Shown here: positions 1 to 8,528 of the stretch, in pieces | How the letters are laid out: each line of letters starts with the position of its first letter | How positions within the stretch are numbered: position 1 is the first letter of the stretch | Origin: Hongsoonwoonella zoysiae | Lineage (GTDB): Bacteria > Pseudomonadota > Alphaproteobacteria > Rhizobiales > Stappiaceae | Length of the DNA stretch: 64,000 nucleotides | Reading direction: 5' to 3' | Assembly (NCBI RefSeq): GCF_013266695.1 | Contig: NZ_JABRXF010000001.1 | Span: 1,307,736-1,371,735, forward strand | Made by a program: the position numbers and the translations under genes | Notes under the pieces: generated by a model | Told to the model about the DNA's origin: nothing | The model's input: only the letters and a program-made list of their open reading frames with translations | Database searches by the model: none

Positions 1-595
1 TGCGCCTGTGGCCGTTTTCGATCAGGTGTTTCGTTGCCGCATAGCCGCCGGCATGGTCGTCGCCACGCACGAGTGGTGCCGGCACGCCTTCGATTTCGCG
101 GCAGATCAGCGTGACCGGGACGCCGGACCGAGTGAGGCGGACGATCTCCTCGGCCTGTGTGCCAACGGACGGGCACAGCACGATCCCGTCGACCCGATGT
201 TGCAGCAAGGCGTCTACGAACTGGCGCTGACGGGTGACGTCGTCACGATGATTGCAGATGAGAACAACCTGCTTTTCCTGACCCAGTTCGTCTTCCAGCG
301 CTCTGAATATCTCGGCAAAATAAGGGTTTTGAATGTCGTGCACCGCGACCCCGATCATGTCGGTGCGCGCGGTCCTGAGCGAGGCCGCATAACGGTTGTA
401 GATGTAGCCGCGCGCTTCGGCATGGGCCTTGATGCGGGCTCGAGTATCTTCCGCGACAAGCGGCGAATCGCGCAGGGCGAGCGATACGGTCGCCGTGGAC
501 AACCCGAGATCCGCTGCGATGTCGCCGAGCCTGACCCGTTGCCCCCGGCCACGGCCCCGGCCTCGGTCCGCTTCGCGTTCGTTCCTGTCCTTCAT
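1..595 (-). CDS. LacI-family transcriptional regulator (3' end outside window)
   Basis: Reading leftward from an ATG at 595, the protein has an Arg/Gly-rich lead, then a LacI-type helix-turn-helix (RLGDIAADLGLSTATVS, about residues 20-36) and the hinge region. The periplasmic-binding-like ligand domain follows (GVAVHDIQNPYFAEIF, then VDGIVLCPS). The frame is open to base 1, so about 198 residues are visible and the C-terminal half of the sensor domain is missing. Family members repress sugar or nucleoside catabolic operons by binding short palindromes. It lies 87 bp downstream of a DMT exporter gene on the same strand. The target is unknown because the downstream genes are outside the window. 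Confidence 0.9.
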   Translation of the reverse strand, partial: MKDRNEREADRGRGRGRGQRVRLGDIAADLGLSTATVSLALRDSPLVAEDTRARIKAHAEARGYIYNRYAASLRTARTDMIGVAVHDIQNPYFAEIFRALEDELGQEKQVVLICNHRDDVTRQRQFVDALLQHRVDGIVLCPSVGTQAEEIVRLTRSGVPVTLICREIEGVPAPLVRGDDHAGGYAATKHLIENGHRR

Positions 596-682
596 CGCCC
601 GCCTTGCGTTTGAACTTTTCCGATCGACCGAGCGAACCTTCGGCGTTTTCTGCCGTCGGCGCAAGACATCGGTCAGGCGGGG

Positions 683-1597
683 TCAGTTGCTGAGGCCGCG
701 TTCGCGGTAGAGGATGTAAAGGCCTGACGCAACAATGATCGATGCGCCGACGGCGGTCCAGATACCCGGCACGTCTGCGAAGAAGATGTAGCCGCAAGCG
801 ATCATCCAGACGATTTGGGAATACTGGAAAGGCGCAAGCACAGGCGCGGGCGCAAGGCGATGGGCGACGATCAGAACGAAATGCCCCAACCCGCCGTAAA
901 CGCCCGTCGATATCAGGAGCGCCCATGAAAAGAGATCGGGCGGAGCAACCCATTGGTCGATTGCGAAAGGCGTCATTGCGATCGCCGCGACGAGGCCCGA
1001 AATGATCAGCATCCCGACCGAGGATTCTGTGTTGGAAAGCTTGCGCGTCAATAGAGCGTAGAGGGAGAAGCAAATCATCGCGGCGACGGAAAAGATCGCC
1101 GCCCAATGCATTCCGCCGAGGCCGGGGCGCACGACGACCAGCATGCCCAGGAAGCCGACGACGATGGCAGCCCAACGGCGCGGTCCTGCCCACTCGTTGA
1201 GAAGCGGACCTGCAAGTGCCGTGACCACAAAGGGTGCGGCGAACATGATCGACACCGTTTCGGCAAGCTGCAGATATCTGACGGCGATGAAATTGAAGAA
1301 GGTGGAACCCAGCAGGCAAAAGGCGCGAATAATCTGCAGGCCCCAGCGCTTGCTCCTGAAATATTCCGGTTTTTGCCACACGCGGAAGAGGATGAAGGCG
1401 AGTACGACGTGGCTTGCGAAGCGGAACCAGACGACCTGTACCGACGGCAGATCCTGCACGAGATATTTTGCTGTCGTATCAAGCCCCGCAAAACATAGAA
1501 ATGCGGTGCAGATGAGCGCGATGCCCATGAACCGCTCGCGCGCGGCCGACGAAACCTGCCCGGAAACGCCGTTGAGATGCGTGGTGTCGGACGACAT
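683..1597 (-). CDS. DMT superfamily (EamA) membrane transporter
   Basis: A 304-residue, strongly hydrophobic protein with about ten predicted membrane segments in two EamA-like halves, the usual size for drug/metabolite transporters (RhaT/YdcZ-like). After a short soluble N-terminus, the first segment is GIALICTAFLCFAGLDTTAK. The family exports or exchanges amino acids, nucleotide precursors or other small metabolites at the inner membrane; the substrate cannot be read from sequence. An operator-like palindrome lies 26-38 bp before the ATG. The LacI-type regulator gene follows on the same strand. Confidence 0.88.
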   Translation of the reverse strand: MSSDTTHLNGVSGQVSSAARERFMGIALICTAFLCFAGLDTTAKYLVQDLPSVQVVWFRFASHVVLAFILFRVWQKPEYFRSKRWGLQIIRAFCLLGSTFFNFIAVRYLQLAETVSIMFAAPFVVTALAGPLLNEWAGPRRWAAIVVGFLGMLVVVRPGLGGMHWAAIFSVAAMICFSLYALLTRKLSNTESSVGMLIISGLVAAIAMTPFAIDQWVAPPDLFSWALLISTGVYGGLGHFVLIVAHRLAPAPVLAPFQYSQIVWMIACGYIFFADVPGIWTAVGASIIVASGLYILYRERGLSN

Positions 1598-1622
1598 GAG
1601 GATCCTTGCAATGTCGGCTTAT

Positions 1623-1635
1623 TTTGTCCGACAAA
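1623..1635. promoter_or_regulatory. Operator-like palindrome upstream of the DMT gene
   Basis: TTTGTC-C-GACAAA is a perfect inverted repeat centred about 32 bp before the ATG of the DMT transporter gene. Its core TTGTCCGACAA fits the TNGTNNNACNA pattern typical of FadR-subfamily GntR regulators. No GntR gene is in the window, so the regulator would be encoded elsewhere. Function is inferred from position and pattern only. Confidence 0.4.
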
Positions 1636-1701
1636 TAACACCCTACAGAAAACGGCCGCTCAGACCTAGGGCGTTTCTTGCATAGCTGCCCGGCGCCGAA
1701 C

Positions 1702-2214
1702 TCAAGGCTTGGCGGGCTGTTCGAAATTGTCCAACTGCCGCGAAAATATTTCGACGATCGTTATTGCCTCATCCGGGTCGAGACGGCCGTGACCGGCGAG
1801 AAAGGTTTCGATGTCGCGGTCTGAGTATCGGCCCAGTATCCGGTTTTCCCTTTCAATCAGATATGTACGTGCGAACTCTCTCGCCCTTTCGTGGCAGATA
1901 ATGCATTTGTCGCGATAAAGGCCGCCCGATCGCAGGATCGTTGAAAAATGCGTGACCAGAACGTCAAGCTCATCAGTTGAAAGCTCGGTTCGGCGATGGC
2001 TTTGCAAGAATGCATCGAGCGGTTTATCCCGCCCTTTCGCGACTAATTGCGCTCCCCGAAGCTCGAGAGACTCGTTCGCCAGGTCGGGTGCGTGAGGCGC
2101 ATGACAGCCCGCGCACCGCTCTTCATAGAGCGCATGAGGATCAATGCCTTGCGAAAGGGCAGGGGACGACGATAGTGCGACCGCCATTGAAATGAAGATG
2201 ATCGCGCGGAGCAT
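1702..2214 (-). CDS. Periplasmic diheme cytochrome c-like protein
   Basis: A 170-residue protein with a Sec signal peptide (about residues 1-21, ending PALSQ) and two c-type heme motifs, CAGCH at 34-38 and CIICH at 104-108. Each motif begins a short cytochrome-like helical unit, so the mature protein should be a small periplasmic electron carrier with two covalent hemes. The sixth ligands cannot be assigned. It is transcribed alone, away from chrA. No oxidase or dehydrogenase partner is adjacent, so its redox partner is unknown. Confidence 0.82.
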   Translation of the reverse strand: MLRAIIFISMAVALSSSPALSQGIDPHALYEERCAGCHAPHAPDLANESLELRGAQLVAKGRDKPLDAFLQSHRRTELSTDELDVLVTHFSTILRSGGLYRDKCIICHERAREFARTYLIERENRILGRYSDRDIETFLAGHGRLDPDEAITIVEIFSRQLDNFEQPAKP

Positions 2215-2374
2215 GAAGGTCTCTCTGGTTCGAAGGGCTGATTATCGCAGCGGCAGCCGCTGCTATCTTTGAGGACGATCAAGTCGCCAGTGTTATCGAT
2301 GATAATTCGTCACGAAATTTTCGTTGCGGCGAATTACGTTGCGGCTGATGAAACAAATGTCTGATGGAGCCGGA

Positions 2375-3706
2375 ATGCCGTTCAAGTCAGCGCCTTTGGA
2401 AGCGAATGCCGAACCGCCTCCACTGTCGGATCTCGTCCGCGTAGCCTTCAAGATCGGCATCTATTCCTTCGGTGGGCCTGCGGCGCAGATCGCGCTCATG
2501 CACCGCGAATTCGTGGACGAAAAGCGCTGGATTTCCGAGGACCGGTTCTTGCATGCGCTGAATTACTGCATGCTCCTGCCGGGCCCGGAAGCACAGCAGC
2601 TTGCGACCTATTGCGGTTGGTTGCTTCATCGTGTTCGCGGCGGAATCGCCGCTGGCGTGTTGTTCATTTTGCCCGGCGCGCTCGCCATGCTGGGGCTCGC
2701 CAGCGTTTATGCGAGATTCGGTAGCGTGCCACTGGTCGAAAGCCTTTTTTACGGGATCAAGGCGGGCATTCTTGCGATTGTCTTGCAGGCGTTGCTTCGC
2801 GTCGGCAGCCGCGCGCTCAAGATGCGGGTTGCGTGGTGGATCGCGGGCGCGAGCTTCCTTGCCCTGTTCGTATTCGAAGTGCCGTTTCCCGTGGTGATCG
2901 TCTCGGCGGCGGTCATTGGCGCATTCGGACTTAAGGGCAGCGCTGCCGGGGATGCGATTACGGAGGAACCGGTGCGGGAAACCCGCCCTGTAAGCTTCGC
3001 AAGGACCCTGGCAACCGGCCTGTTCTTTTGGGCGTTTCCGCCGCTCGTGGCCGCTTTCGCGCTCGCGCCGCAACATGTACTCGTCGAGGTCGCGGGCTTT
3101 TTCTCGATGCTTGCCGTGGTCAGCTTCGGCGGGGCTTATGCGCTTTTGAGTTATATGGCGCAGGTTGCGGTGGAGACCTACGGCTGGCTGAGTGCCGGGG
3201 AAATGCTGGACGGGCTTGGTCTGGCGGAGACGACTCCGGGGCCGCTCATTCTCGTGACCGAATTCGTCGGTTTCTTGGCAGGTTATCGAGAACCTGCCCC
3301 CTTTTCTCCGCTTGCAGGCGGCGTGCTGGCCGCGGCCATGACGGTCTGGGTCACCTTCGCTCCAAGCTTTCTATGGATATTTCTCGGCGCACCCTACATC
3401 GAGCGGCTGCGCGGCAACGCACGGCTTTCCGCCGCGATGCAGGGGATAACGGCAGCGGTCACCGGCACGATCCTAAATCTGGCCGTCTGGTTTGCGCTGC
3501 ATGTCTTCTTTGCGGAAGTGGGCGCGCTTGACGGGCGCTGGCTGTCGCTGCCCGTTCCGGAAATCGCAACGGTCGATGTCACCGCGGTCCTGCTTGCCGT
3601 GGCCGCGGTCTATCTGGTGTTCGGCGCGAAGAGGGGCGTTGCAACGGTTGTGGCGATTACAGCCCTTCTGGGGCTGGCGTCCCGCTGGCTTGCCGGAGCG
3701 CTATGA
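2375..3706 (+). CDS. chrA: Chromate transporter, bidomain CHR family
   Basis: Inner-membrane protein with two homologous CHR halves, the long form of the family. The N-terminal half has the SFGGP signature and GPEAQQLATY. The C-terminal half has the degenerate repeat SFGGAYALL and GLAETTPGPLILVTEF. Characterised members export chromate and give chromate resistance. In-frame starts exist at 2324 (TTG), 2348, 2357 and 2375. I chose the ATG at 2375 because GGAG lies about 6 bp before it, giving 443 residues; the longest option gives 460. It converges on a MarR gene only 16 bp downstream. No chrB regulator is adjacent. Confidence 0.9.
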   Translation: MPFKSAPLEANAEPPPLSDLVRVAFKIGIYSFGGPAAQIALMHREFVDEKRWISEDRFLHALNYCMLLPGPEAQQLATYCGWLLHRVRGGIAAGVLFILPGALAMLGLASVYARFGSVPLVESLFYGIKAGILAIVLQALLRVGSRALKMRVAWWIAGASFLALFVFEVPFPVVIVSAAVIGAFGLKGSAAGDAITEEPVRETRPVSFARTLATGLFFWAFPPLVAAFALAPQHVLVEVAGFFSMLAVVSFGGAYALLSYMAQVAVETYGWLSAGEMLDGLGLAETTPGPLILVTEFVGFLAGYREPAPFSPLAGGVLAAAMTVWVTFAPSFLWIFLGAPYIERLRGNARLSAAMQGITAAVTGTILNLAVWFALHVFFAEVGALDGRWLSLPVPEIATVDVTAVLLAVAAVYLVFGAKRGVATVVAITALLGLASRWLAGAL

Positions 3707-3722
3707 CTGATGACGCGGAAAC

Positions 3723-4235
3723 TCACGCGGACTTGGCGACAAGTACTTCCGGCGATGCCGGTTCCGGGTCGTCGGGTTCGTGATCGATATCCGGGTCGAG
3801 GTCGGTCCGCGCCGAGAGGTTCTTTTCAAGGTGGCGAAGAAGCTTGCGCAGCTTCTTGCGATCCTTGTCGTCGAGGCCCGCCAAAGCCTCTCGCTCCAGA
3901 CGTTTCCAGGCCTTGTCGATCGAGGCGATCTTCTCCCGTCCGTCATTCGTCAGATAGACGCGGGCAAGCCGCCCATCCGAAGACGAGGCCACCCGGCGCA
4001 GCAAACCCTGGGCCGACAGACGCGCGATCATCTTGGTTACGGTCGGCGGCTGTACGCCAAGTCTGGCGGCAAGCTGGCTCATCGTCTGTCCATCTTCATC
4101 CGAAAGGATCTTCAGGACGGCTTCCTGGCCGGGGTGCAGGCCAATGCGCGCCAGATGCGCGCCCGAACGCGAACGATGGGCCTTGGATGCTTGCGAAAGG
4201 CGGAAGGTGACGCTCTTTTTATGATTGAATGCCAT
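3723..4235 (-). CDS. MarR-family transcriptional regulator
   Basis: A 170-residue winged-helix protein. The recognition region reads MSQLAARLGVQPPTVTKMI (about residues 52-70), followed by the wing RRVASSSDGRLARVYLT and a C-terminal dimerisation helix rich in Lys and Glu. The acidic tail after about residue 145 is longer than usual. MarR proteins normally repress a nearby gene and release DNA on binding phenolics or oxidants. It lies downstream of the flavodoxin-fold oxidoreductase gene on the same strand and convergent with chrA, so its target could be either or itself. The 118-bp space before it holds AT-rich promoter-like DNA. Confidence 0.88.
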   Translation of the reverse strand: MAFNHKKSVTFRLSQASKAHRSRSGAHLARIGLHPGQEAVLKILSDEDGQTMSQLAARLGVQPPTVTKMIARLSAQGLLRRVASSSDGRLARVYLTNDGREKIASIDKAWKRLEREALAGLDDKDRKKLRKLLRHLEKNLSARTDLDPDIDHEPDDPEPASPEVLVAKSA

Positions 4236-4353
4236 GGCCCCAACCTATCAACCGTCCATGAAACTAAGATGACGTAATATCGCATATTTTCGCATCGCAA
4301 TCTTTGCCGGCCGAAGGAAGCGTTCAACCGGCCAATGCCGCACGGACCATGCG

Positions 4354-4935
4354 TCAGTAACGTTGCATCCGTTCGTGGACGCGGCCCAGAAACCGTTTGC
4401 GGGTTTCGGGCGTCGAATTGTTCATGTCGTAATGCGCGAGATAAGTGACCGGAGCACCCGGTCTGATCACCGCGCGAAGCACGCGTTTCACGAGCCTCTT
4501 CGGCGGGTTGCCCGCCAGAAATGCTCGAAGAGGGGTTGCGCCATAGGTCGTCACCGCGGCGAGCTTGCGGATGTTGCGAAGCGCGGGAACCACGGTGCCA
4601 TCGACGAGTTCGAAGCTGACACCCGGCAGAAAAACCCGGTCGAAATATCCTTTCAGTATTGCCGGGAATCCGAAATTCCAGACCGGATAGACGAGGACGA
4701 GGCCTTCGGCCTTCAAAAGGCGCCTGACGTAGTCTTCGACGGGCGCGCGGTTGGCATCGATGTCGTGGTAGGCAATTCGCTCCTCCTGGCTGAGGCGCGG
4801 CTCGAAATCTTCGGCATAGAGGTCGAGCAGGTCGATCTCATGGCCGTTTTTCCCAAGTGCCGCGAGTGTGGCGTCCTTCAATGCCGCGCAGTAGCTCGTT
4901 CCGACGGGATGGGCGTAGACGACCAAAACCCGCAT
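4354..4935 (-). CDS. Flavodoxin-fold NAD(P)H dehydrogenase (quinone)
   Basis: A 193-residue soluble flavoprotein of the NQO/MdaB/KefF type. It begins with a beta strand and phosphate loop (MRVLVVYAHP), and contains the YPVWNFGFPAILKGYFDRV segment that forms the FMN/FAD and dimer contact. These enzymes pass two electrons from NAD(P)H to quinones or other acceptors. It is the last gene of a six-gene minus-strand operon, starting 2 bp after the stop of the FAD-linked oxidase gene. It may therefore recycle electrons for the same catabolic pathway or protect against quinone products; this role is inferred. Confidence 0.85.
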   Translation of the reverse strand: MRVLVVYAHPVGTSYCAALKDATLAALGKNGHEIDLLDLYAEDFEPRLSQEERIAYHDIDANRAPVEDYVRRLLKAEGLVLVYPVWNFGFPAILKGYFDRVFLPGVSFELVDGTVVPALRNIRKLAAVTTYGATPLRAFLAGNPPKRLVKRVLRAVIRPGAPVTYLAHYDMNNSTPETRKRFLGRVHERMQRY

Positions 4936-4937
4936 TT

Positions 4938-6335
4938 TCAGCGCGCAAGCCCGGGGAAGAGAAAAGTCTTGTCGGACTTGAAATCGAAATCCGGATCCTC
5001 AAAGGCGATCATCTTGCCCGGGTTGAGCAGGCCTTTCGGATCGGCCTGCCTTTTGAAGGCAAGTTGGACGGCATCCGTCTGCTTCATGCCGCCTTCCTCA
5101 AGCGTGTATCGGTGCGGGTTGAAGATCGGGCAGCCGTTTTCCTCGTGAATGCGTATGATCTCTTCAAGCCGGTCTTCGCTTGTGTAGCGCACGATCGGTA
5201 GGCCGAAACAGGTTATCTTGCCGTCGAAGCGCACGAATTCCAAATGGCCCGGAACTTCGTCGCCGAATTGCCGCGTCAGCCTGGCGACCTTTTCGACGTG
5301 ATCGGGAAAGGGATAGAGCACCTGGAGATAGGTGATCGTCGGGTCGACGCGAAGGCCCCTCAGGGTCGTGTGGTTCCAGGCCAGTTCAAAGACCGGCGGC
5401 AAGCCCTTCATTTCCTCCTCCGTCGCGGTGTCGCTGCGAAAGGCAACGGAGCCTTTCCCGAACCGCTCCGTAAAGGCGATGAACGCGTCCATGGCGAATG
5501 GTGCCACCATGACAAGGCAGACCGACTGGCTCTTCTTCAGGTATTTCTGGTGCCTCAGGAAGTAGTCGTACGGGACGGGTGCTGCGACGGGTGCGATCTC
5601 TTTCGTCAGAATGCCGTCCTGATTGCCAAGCTCGTCCGCATAGCGAACCGCATCGATGAAACCGTCGAAAGTAACGAGGACATCGACCCAGTCGTAGGTG
5701 GCCGTCAGCGGAACCTCGACTTCGGTGATGATCCCGTTCGTGCCATAGGCATGGCTGACCTTGTGGAGGTCGGCGCCCGTCAGGCGCAGCACGCGCGGCT
5801 CTTCTTCCATCGTGACCACACGCAGGGAGATGATATTACCGAAGTCGCGCAAGCCACCCCAGTTGATCGAGCCGACACCGCCAGAGCCGCCGGCGATGAA
5901 CCCGCCGATGGTCGCGGTCCTGTACGTGGAGGGATGCATCCGGAGTTCCTGTCCGGTTGCGCGCGTTTCCTCGTCGATCGCGGCCATGATCGCTCCGGCC
6001 TGTGCGCGTACGGAGCCCGGCTTTATTTCCAGAACCTTGTTCAGCTTGGCGAGATTGAGGACGAGCCCTCCGGCGAGCGGCATCGCCTGGCCGTAGTTGC
6101 CGGTACCCGCGCCACGCGTGGTGATCGGCACATCGTGATCGTAACAGGCCTTCACGATGCGCAGGATGTCGTCTTCGCTCGACGGGGTGGCGACAAGATC
6201 GCCGGTAACGTCGTCGAGCTGGCGCTTCAGAACCGGCGAATACCAGAAAAAATCGCGGCTTTTCTGTTTGACGATCTGCGGGTTGTCCTCAATTTCGTGG
6301 CCTTTGAGATCCTTCTTCAGCGCTTCGAGATCCAT
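4938..6335 (-). CDS. FAD-linked oxidase (FAD_binding_4 / GlcD-like)
   Basis: A 465-residue flavoenzyme of the vanillyl-alcohol-oxidase fold. The FAD loop is TRGAGTGNYGQ (about residues 73-83), followed by GGFIAGGSGGVGSINWGGL (about 144-162). The end, DPKGLLNPGKMI, is characteristic of the D-lactate dehydrogenase/glycolate oxidase GlcD group. Members oxidise alpha-hydroxy acids or related compounds. No iron-sulfur partner (GlcE/GlcF) is present. It sits between a cytosine-deaminase-like amidohydrolase (2 bp) and a flavodoxin-fold reductase (2 bp), so its substrate is probably a product of the amidohydrolase. The substrate is unknown. Confidence 0.85.
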   Translation of the reverse strand: MDLEALKKDLKGHEIEDNPQIVKQKSRDFFWYSPVLKRQLDDVTGDLVATPSSEDDILRIVKACYDHDVPITTRGAGTGNYGQAMPLAGGLVLNLAKLNKVLEIKPGSVRAQAGAIMAAIDEETRATGQELRMHPSTYRTATIGGFIAGGSGGVGSINWGGLRDFGNIISLRVVTMEEEPRVLRLTGADLHKVSHAYGTNGIITEVEVPLTATYDWVDVLVTFDGFIDAVRYADELGNQDGILTKEIAPVAAPVPYDYFLRHQKYLKKSQSVCLVMVAPFAMDAFIAFTERFGKGSVAFRSDTATEEEMKGLPPVFELAWNHTTLRGLRVDPTITYLQVLYPFPDHVEKVARLTRQFGDEVPGHLEFVRFDGKITCFGLPIVRYTSEDRLEEIIRIHEENGCPIFNPHRYTLEEGGMKQTDAVQLAFKRQADPKGLLNPGKMIAFEDPDFDFKSDKTFLFPGLAR

Positions 6336-6337
6336 CG

Positions 6338-7648
6338 TCAGTCGCTCCCCATGAGATCATCGAGCTCGCGGTAGTCCGGAAGCGTGCGGTCGATCTGCCG
6401 GCCGTCACGCAGAACGATGCGGTCCGCCCACGGGCGGGTCAGCAATTCGTTCCAGTCGCGGGCGCGGAAGACCAGTATATCCGCACTGCGCCTGACGTCG
6501 ATGCGGCCGAATACGGAGGAACCCGTAAGATCAGCGGGCGTCGCCGATACCGTTTTGATCCAGTCGCCGACCGGATGATCGAGGTGAAGGATGCGGGTTG
6601 CCTGGCCGTAGACTTCCACCATGTCGAGGTCGCCGTAGGCGTAGAAGGGATCGCGTGTGTTGTCGGAAGCAAAAGCAACGGGGATACCGCGCGCTTTCAT
6701 TTCGTGCAGAAGCGTTACCCCGCGCCGGCGCGGGGTGCGGCCTTGAAGTCTGTCCTGCAGGTAGAGATTGCACATCGGTAGGGAAACGATGCCGATACCG
6801 GCCCGCGCCACGAGATCGAGCGTGCGGTCGACCTCGCCCGGCGTCTGGGCGGAAAGCGAGCAGCAGTGCCCGCACACGATCCGGCCCTCGAAGCGATGGT
6901 CGAGCGCTTTTTTCGCGATGAGCGACAGGGAGGTCGCCTGCGGATCAAGCGTTTCATCGACGTGGAAGTCGAGGTCGAGGCCGTGGCGCGCCGCCTTTCT
7001 GAAAATCTTGTCGAGCGCGGCATCAAGCGCGTCGATCATATAGGTGACGCCACCGAGAATGCCTCCGGCCTGCTTCACCCGCTCCGCAATGCGGTCCGGA
7101 TACGTCCCCTCGAACACTGCCTCGATGCCGAAAAGGGCAACGGCCTGAAGCTCGATGCGCCCGCGCCATTCCTCGCGCATTTCCTGAAAAACGGGCCAGG
7201 AAATTTCGTCTTGCGGCGGGATTGAGTCGAGGTGGGTGCGGATCAGCGCGGTGCCATGGGCGTAGGCTGATCTGAGCGCGAAGTCCATCCGCCTGTGCAC
7301 GTCCTCTGCATTCCAGCGCGCGGTACGGTCGGCGGCTGTCGCCTCCAGTGCACCGTTAAACGTCCCGTCAGGATTGGGGGCGCGCTTCCAGATGTAGCCC
7401 TTGTCGAGGTGGGTGTGCATGTCGACAAGCGCTGGCAGGACAAGGCCGCCATCGGCGTCGGCGATCTTCAGGCCTTCCGGCGTCGCTTCGCCCGAGGGCG
7501 ATATCGCGGCAATCTTCCCGCCTTCGATCCTGATGTTGGCGCGGCTGAGGCCTTGCGTATCCCGCGCAAGAGGCGTTGCCGTTAGGCAAGCCGGCAAGGA
7601 AGCATTGGCAATGACGAAGGGCTGATCTGGAATATCAAGGAAACTCAA
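6338..7648 (-). CDS. Cytosine-deaminase-like amidohydrolase (CodA group)
   Basis: A 436-residue metal-dependent hydrolase. Metal and catalytic motifs match the CodA subgroup: HTHLDKG (H78, H80), HVDE in the middle, CGHCCSLS, and ASDNTRDPFYAYGD near the C-terminus. CodA relatives deaminate cytosine, isoguanine or creatinine-like rings, or open cyclic amides. It is translationally close to the upstream ABC permease gene (4 bp) and the downstream FAD oxidase (2 bp), so it likely acts on the imported compound. The N-terminal 30 residues before the beta-sandwich differ from classical CodA, so I do not assign cytosine as substrate. Confidence 0.85.
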   Translation of the reverse strand: MSFLDIPDQPFVIANASLPACLTATPLARDTQGLSRANIRIEGGKIAAISPSGEATPEGLKIADADGGLVLPALVDMHTHLDKGYIWKRAPNPDGTFNGALEATAADRTARWNAEDVHRRMDFALRSAYAHGTALIRTHLDSIPPQDEISWPVFQEMREEWRGRIELQAVALFGIEAVFEGTYPDRIAERVKQAGGILGGVTYMIDALDAALDKIFRKAARHGLDLDFHVDETLDPQATSLSLIAKKALDHRFEGRIVCGHCCSLSAQTPGEVDRTLDLVARAGIGIVSLPMCNLYLQDRLQGRTPRRRGVTLLHEMKARGIPVAFASDNTRDPFYAYGDLDMVEVYGQATRILHLDHPVGDWIKTVSATPADLTGSSVFGRIDVRRSADILVFRARDWNELLTRPWADRIVLRDGRQIDRTLPDYRELDDLMGSD

Positions 7649-7652
7649 TGGC

Positions 7653-8528
7653 TCACGTCTCCCGTTTCAGCGCGCTTTCGTGCCATTTGCGAAGGAGCAT
7701 GTACGAGATGAAGCTTGTTGCCGCGAAGATCATCACTCCCGTGACCGAGAGCAGGAAGAGGGCGGCGAAGAGCCGGGGAATATTGAGCCGGAATTGGGAT
7801 TCGATCAGCCGGAAGGCTAGGCCCGAACCGGCACCTGCCGAGCCTGCGGCGAATTCCGCGACAACGGCGGCGATCAGCGCAAGCCCGCCTGCGATGCGAA
7901 GGCCCGCCAGGAAATAGGGCAATGCGTTCGGCAGTTTCAGGAAAATCAGCGTCTGCAGGCGGCTTGCGCCATATAGCTTGAAGAGGTCGAGCAGGTTGTG
8001 GTCGGTCGATTTAAGCCCCTGCGTCGTGTTCGATAGCACGGGGAAGAAGGCGACGATCCAGGCGCATATCAAGAGGGCGGCCTGCGTCGTTGGCACATAG
8101 ATCAGGATCAGTGGGGCGATCGCGACGATCGGCGTGACCTGCAGGATCACGGCATAGGGATAGAGCGCGAGTTCCGCGATCTTCGATTCCGCGATCAGGA
8201 CCGCGAGCGTAACACCGCCTAAAAGCGCGAGAATGAGCGCCAGAAAAGTGATCTTGAGCGTGACCAGAAGTGCCGGGCCCAAAATGCCCCAGTCCGTCAC
8301 AAGCGCATTCGCAATGCGCATCGGGCTCGGCAGGATGTAATGCGGCACAGCGAAGGCCCAGACGTAGACACTCCAGACGACGAGCAGAAGCGCGAGCATG
8401 AGGAGGGGTATCAGGATTCGCTTCGCCCGTGCGGCCTTGCCCGGTGCCGGTCGAGTGATCGAAACGGCGATGGCGGGGTCGGCCTGTGCCACGCTTGCGG
8501 GTTTTCTGTCCGTTGCTGCAAGGCTCAT
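7653..8528 (-). CDS. ABC transporter permease, NitT/TauT (SsuC-like)
   Basis: A 291-residue inner-membrane protein with about six membrane helices and the EAA loop GASRLQTLIFLKLPNALPYF, which contacts the ATPase. I place the start at the ATG at 8528 (MSLAATDRKP), because it overlaps the stop codon of the ATPase gene as ATGA; an in-frame ATG at 8582 would add 18 residues. Together with the neighbouring ATPase and binding protein it forms an importer of the nitrate/taurine/aminopyrimidine family. The context points to a nitrogen-containing organic substrate that is then processed by the downstream amidohydrolase. Confidence 0.9.
   Translation of the reverse strand: MSLAATDRKPASVAQADPAIAVSITRPAPGKAARAKRILIPLLMLALLLVVWSVYVWAFAVPHYILPSPMRIANALVTDWGILGPALLVTLKITFLALILALLGGVTLAVLIAESKIAELALYPYAVILQVTPIVAIAPLILIYVPTTQAALLICAWIVAFFPVLSNTTQGLKSTDHNLLDLFKLYGASRLQTLIFLKLPNALPYFLAGLRIAGGLALIAAVVAEFAAGSAGAGSGLAFRLIESQFRLNIPRLFAALFLLSVTGVMIFAATSFISYMLLRKWHESALKRET

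Noticed and set aside
243-1379. A 378-codon minus-strand open frame spanning the LacI and DMT genes
   Set aside because: It is out of frame with both real genes; their own frames give clear LacI and EamA sequences.
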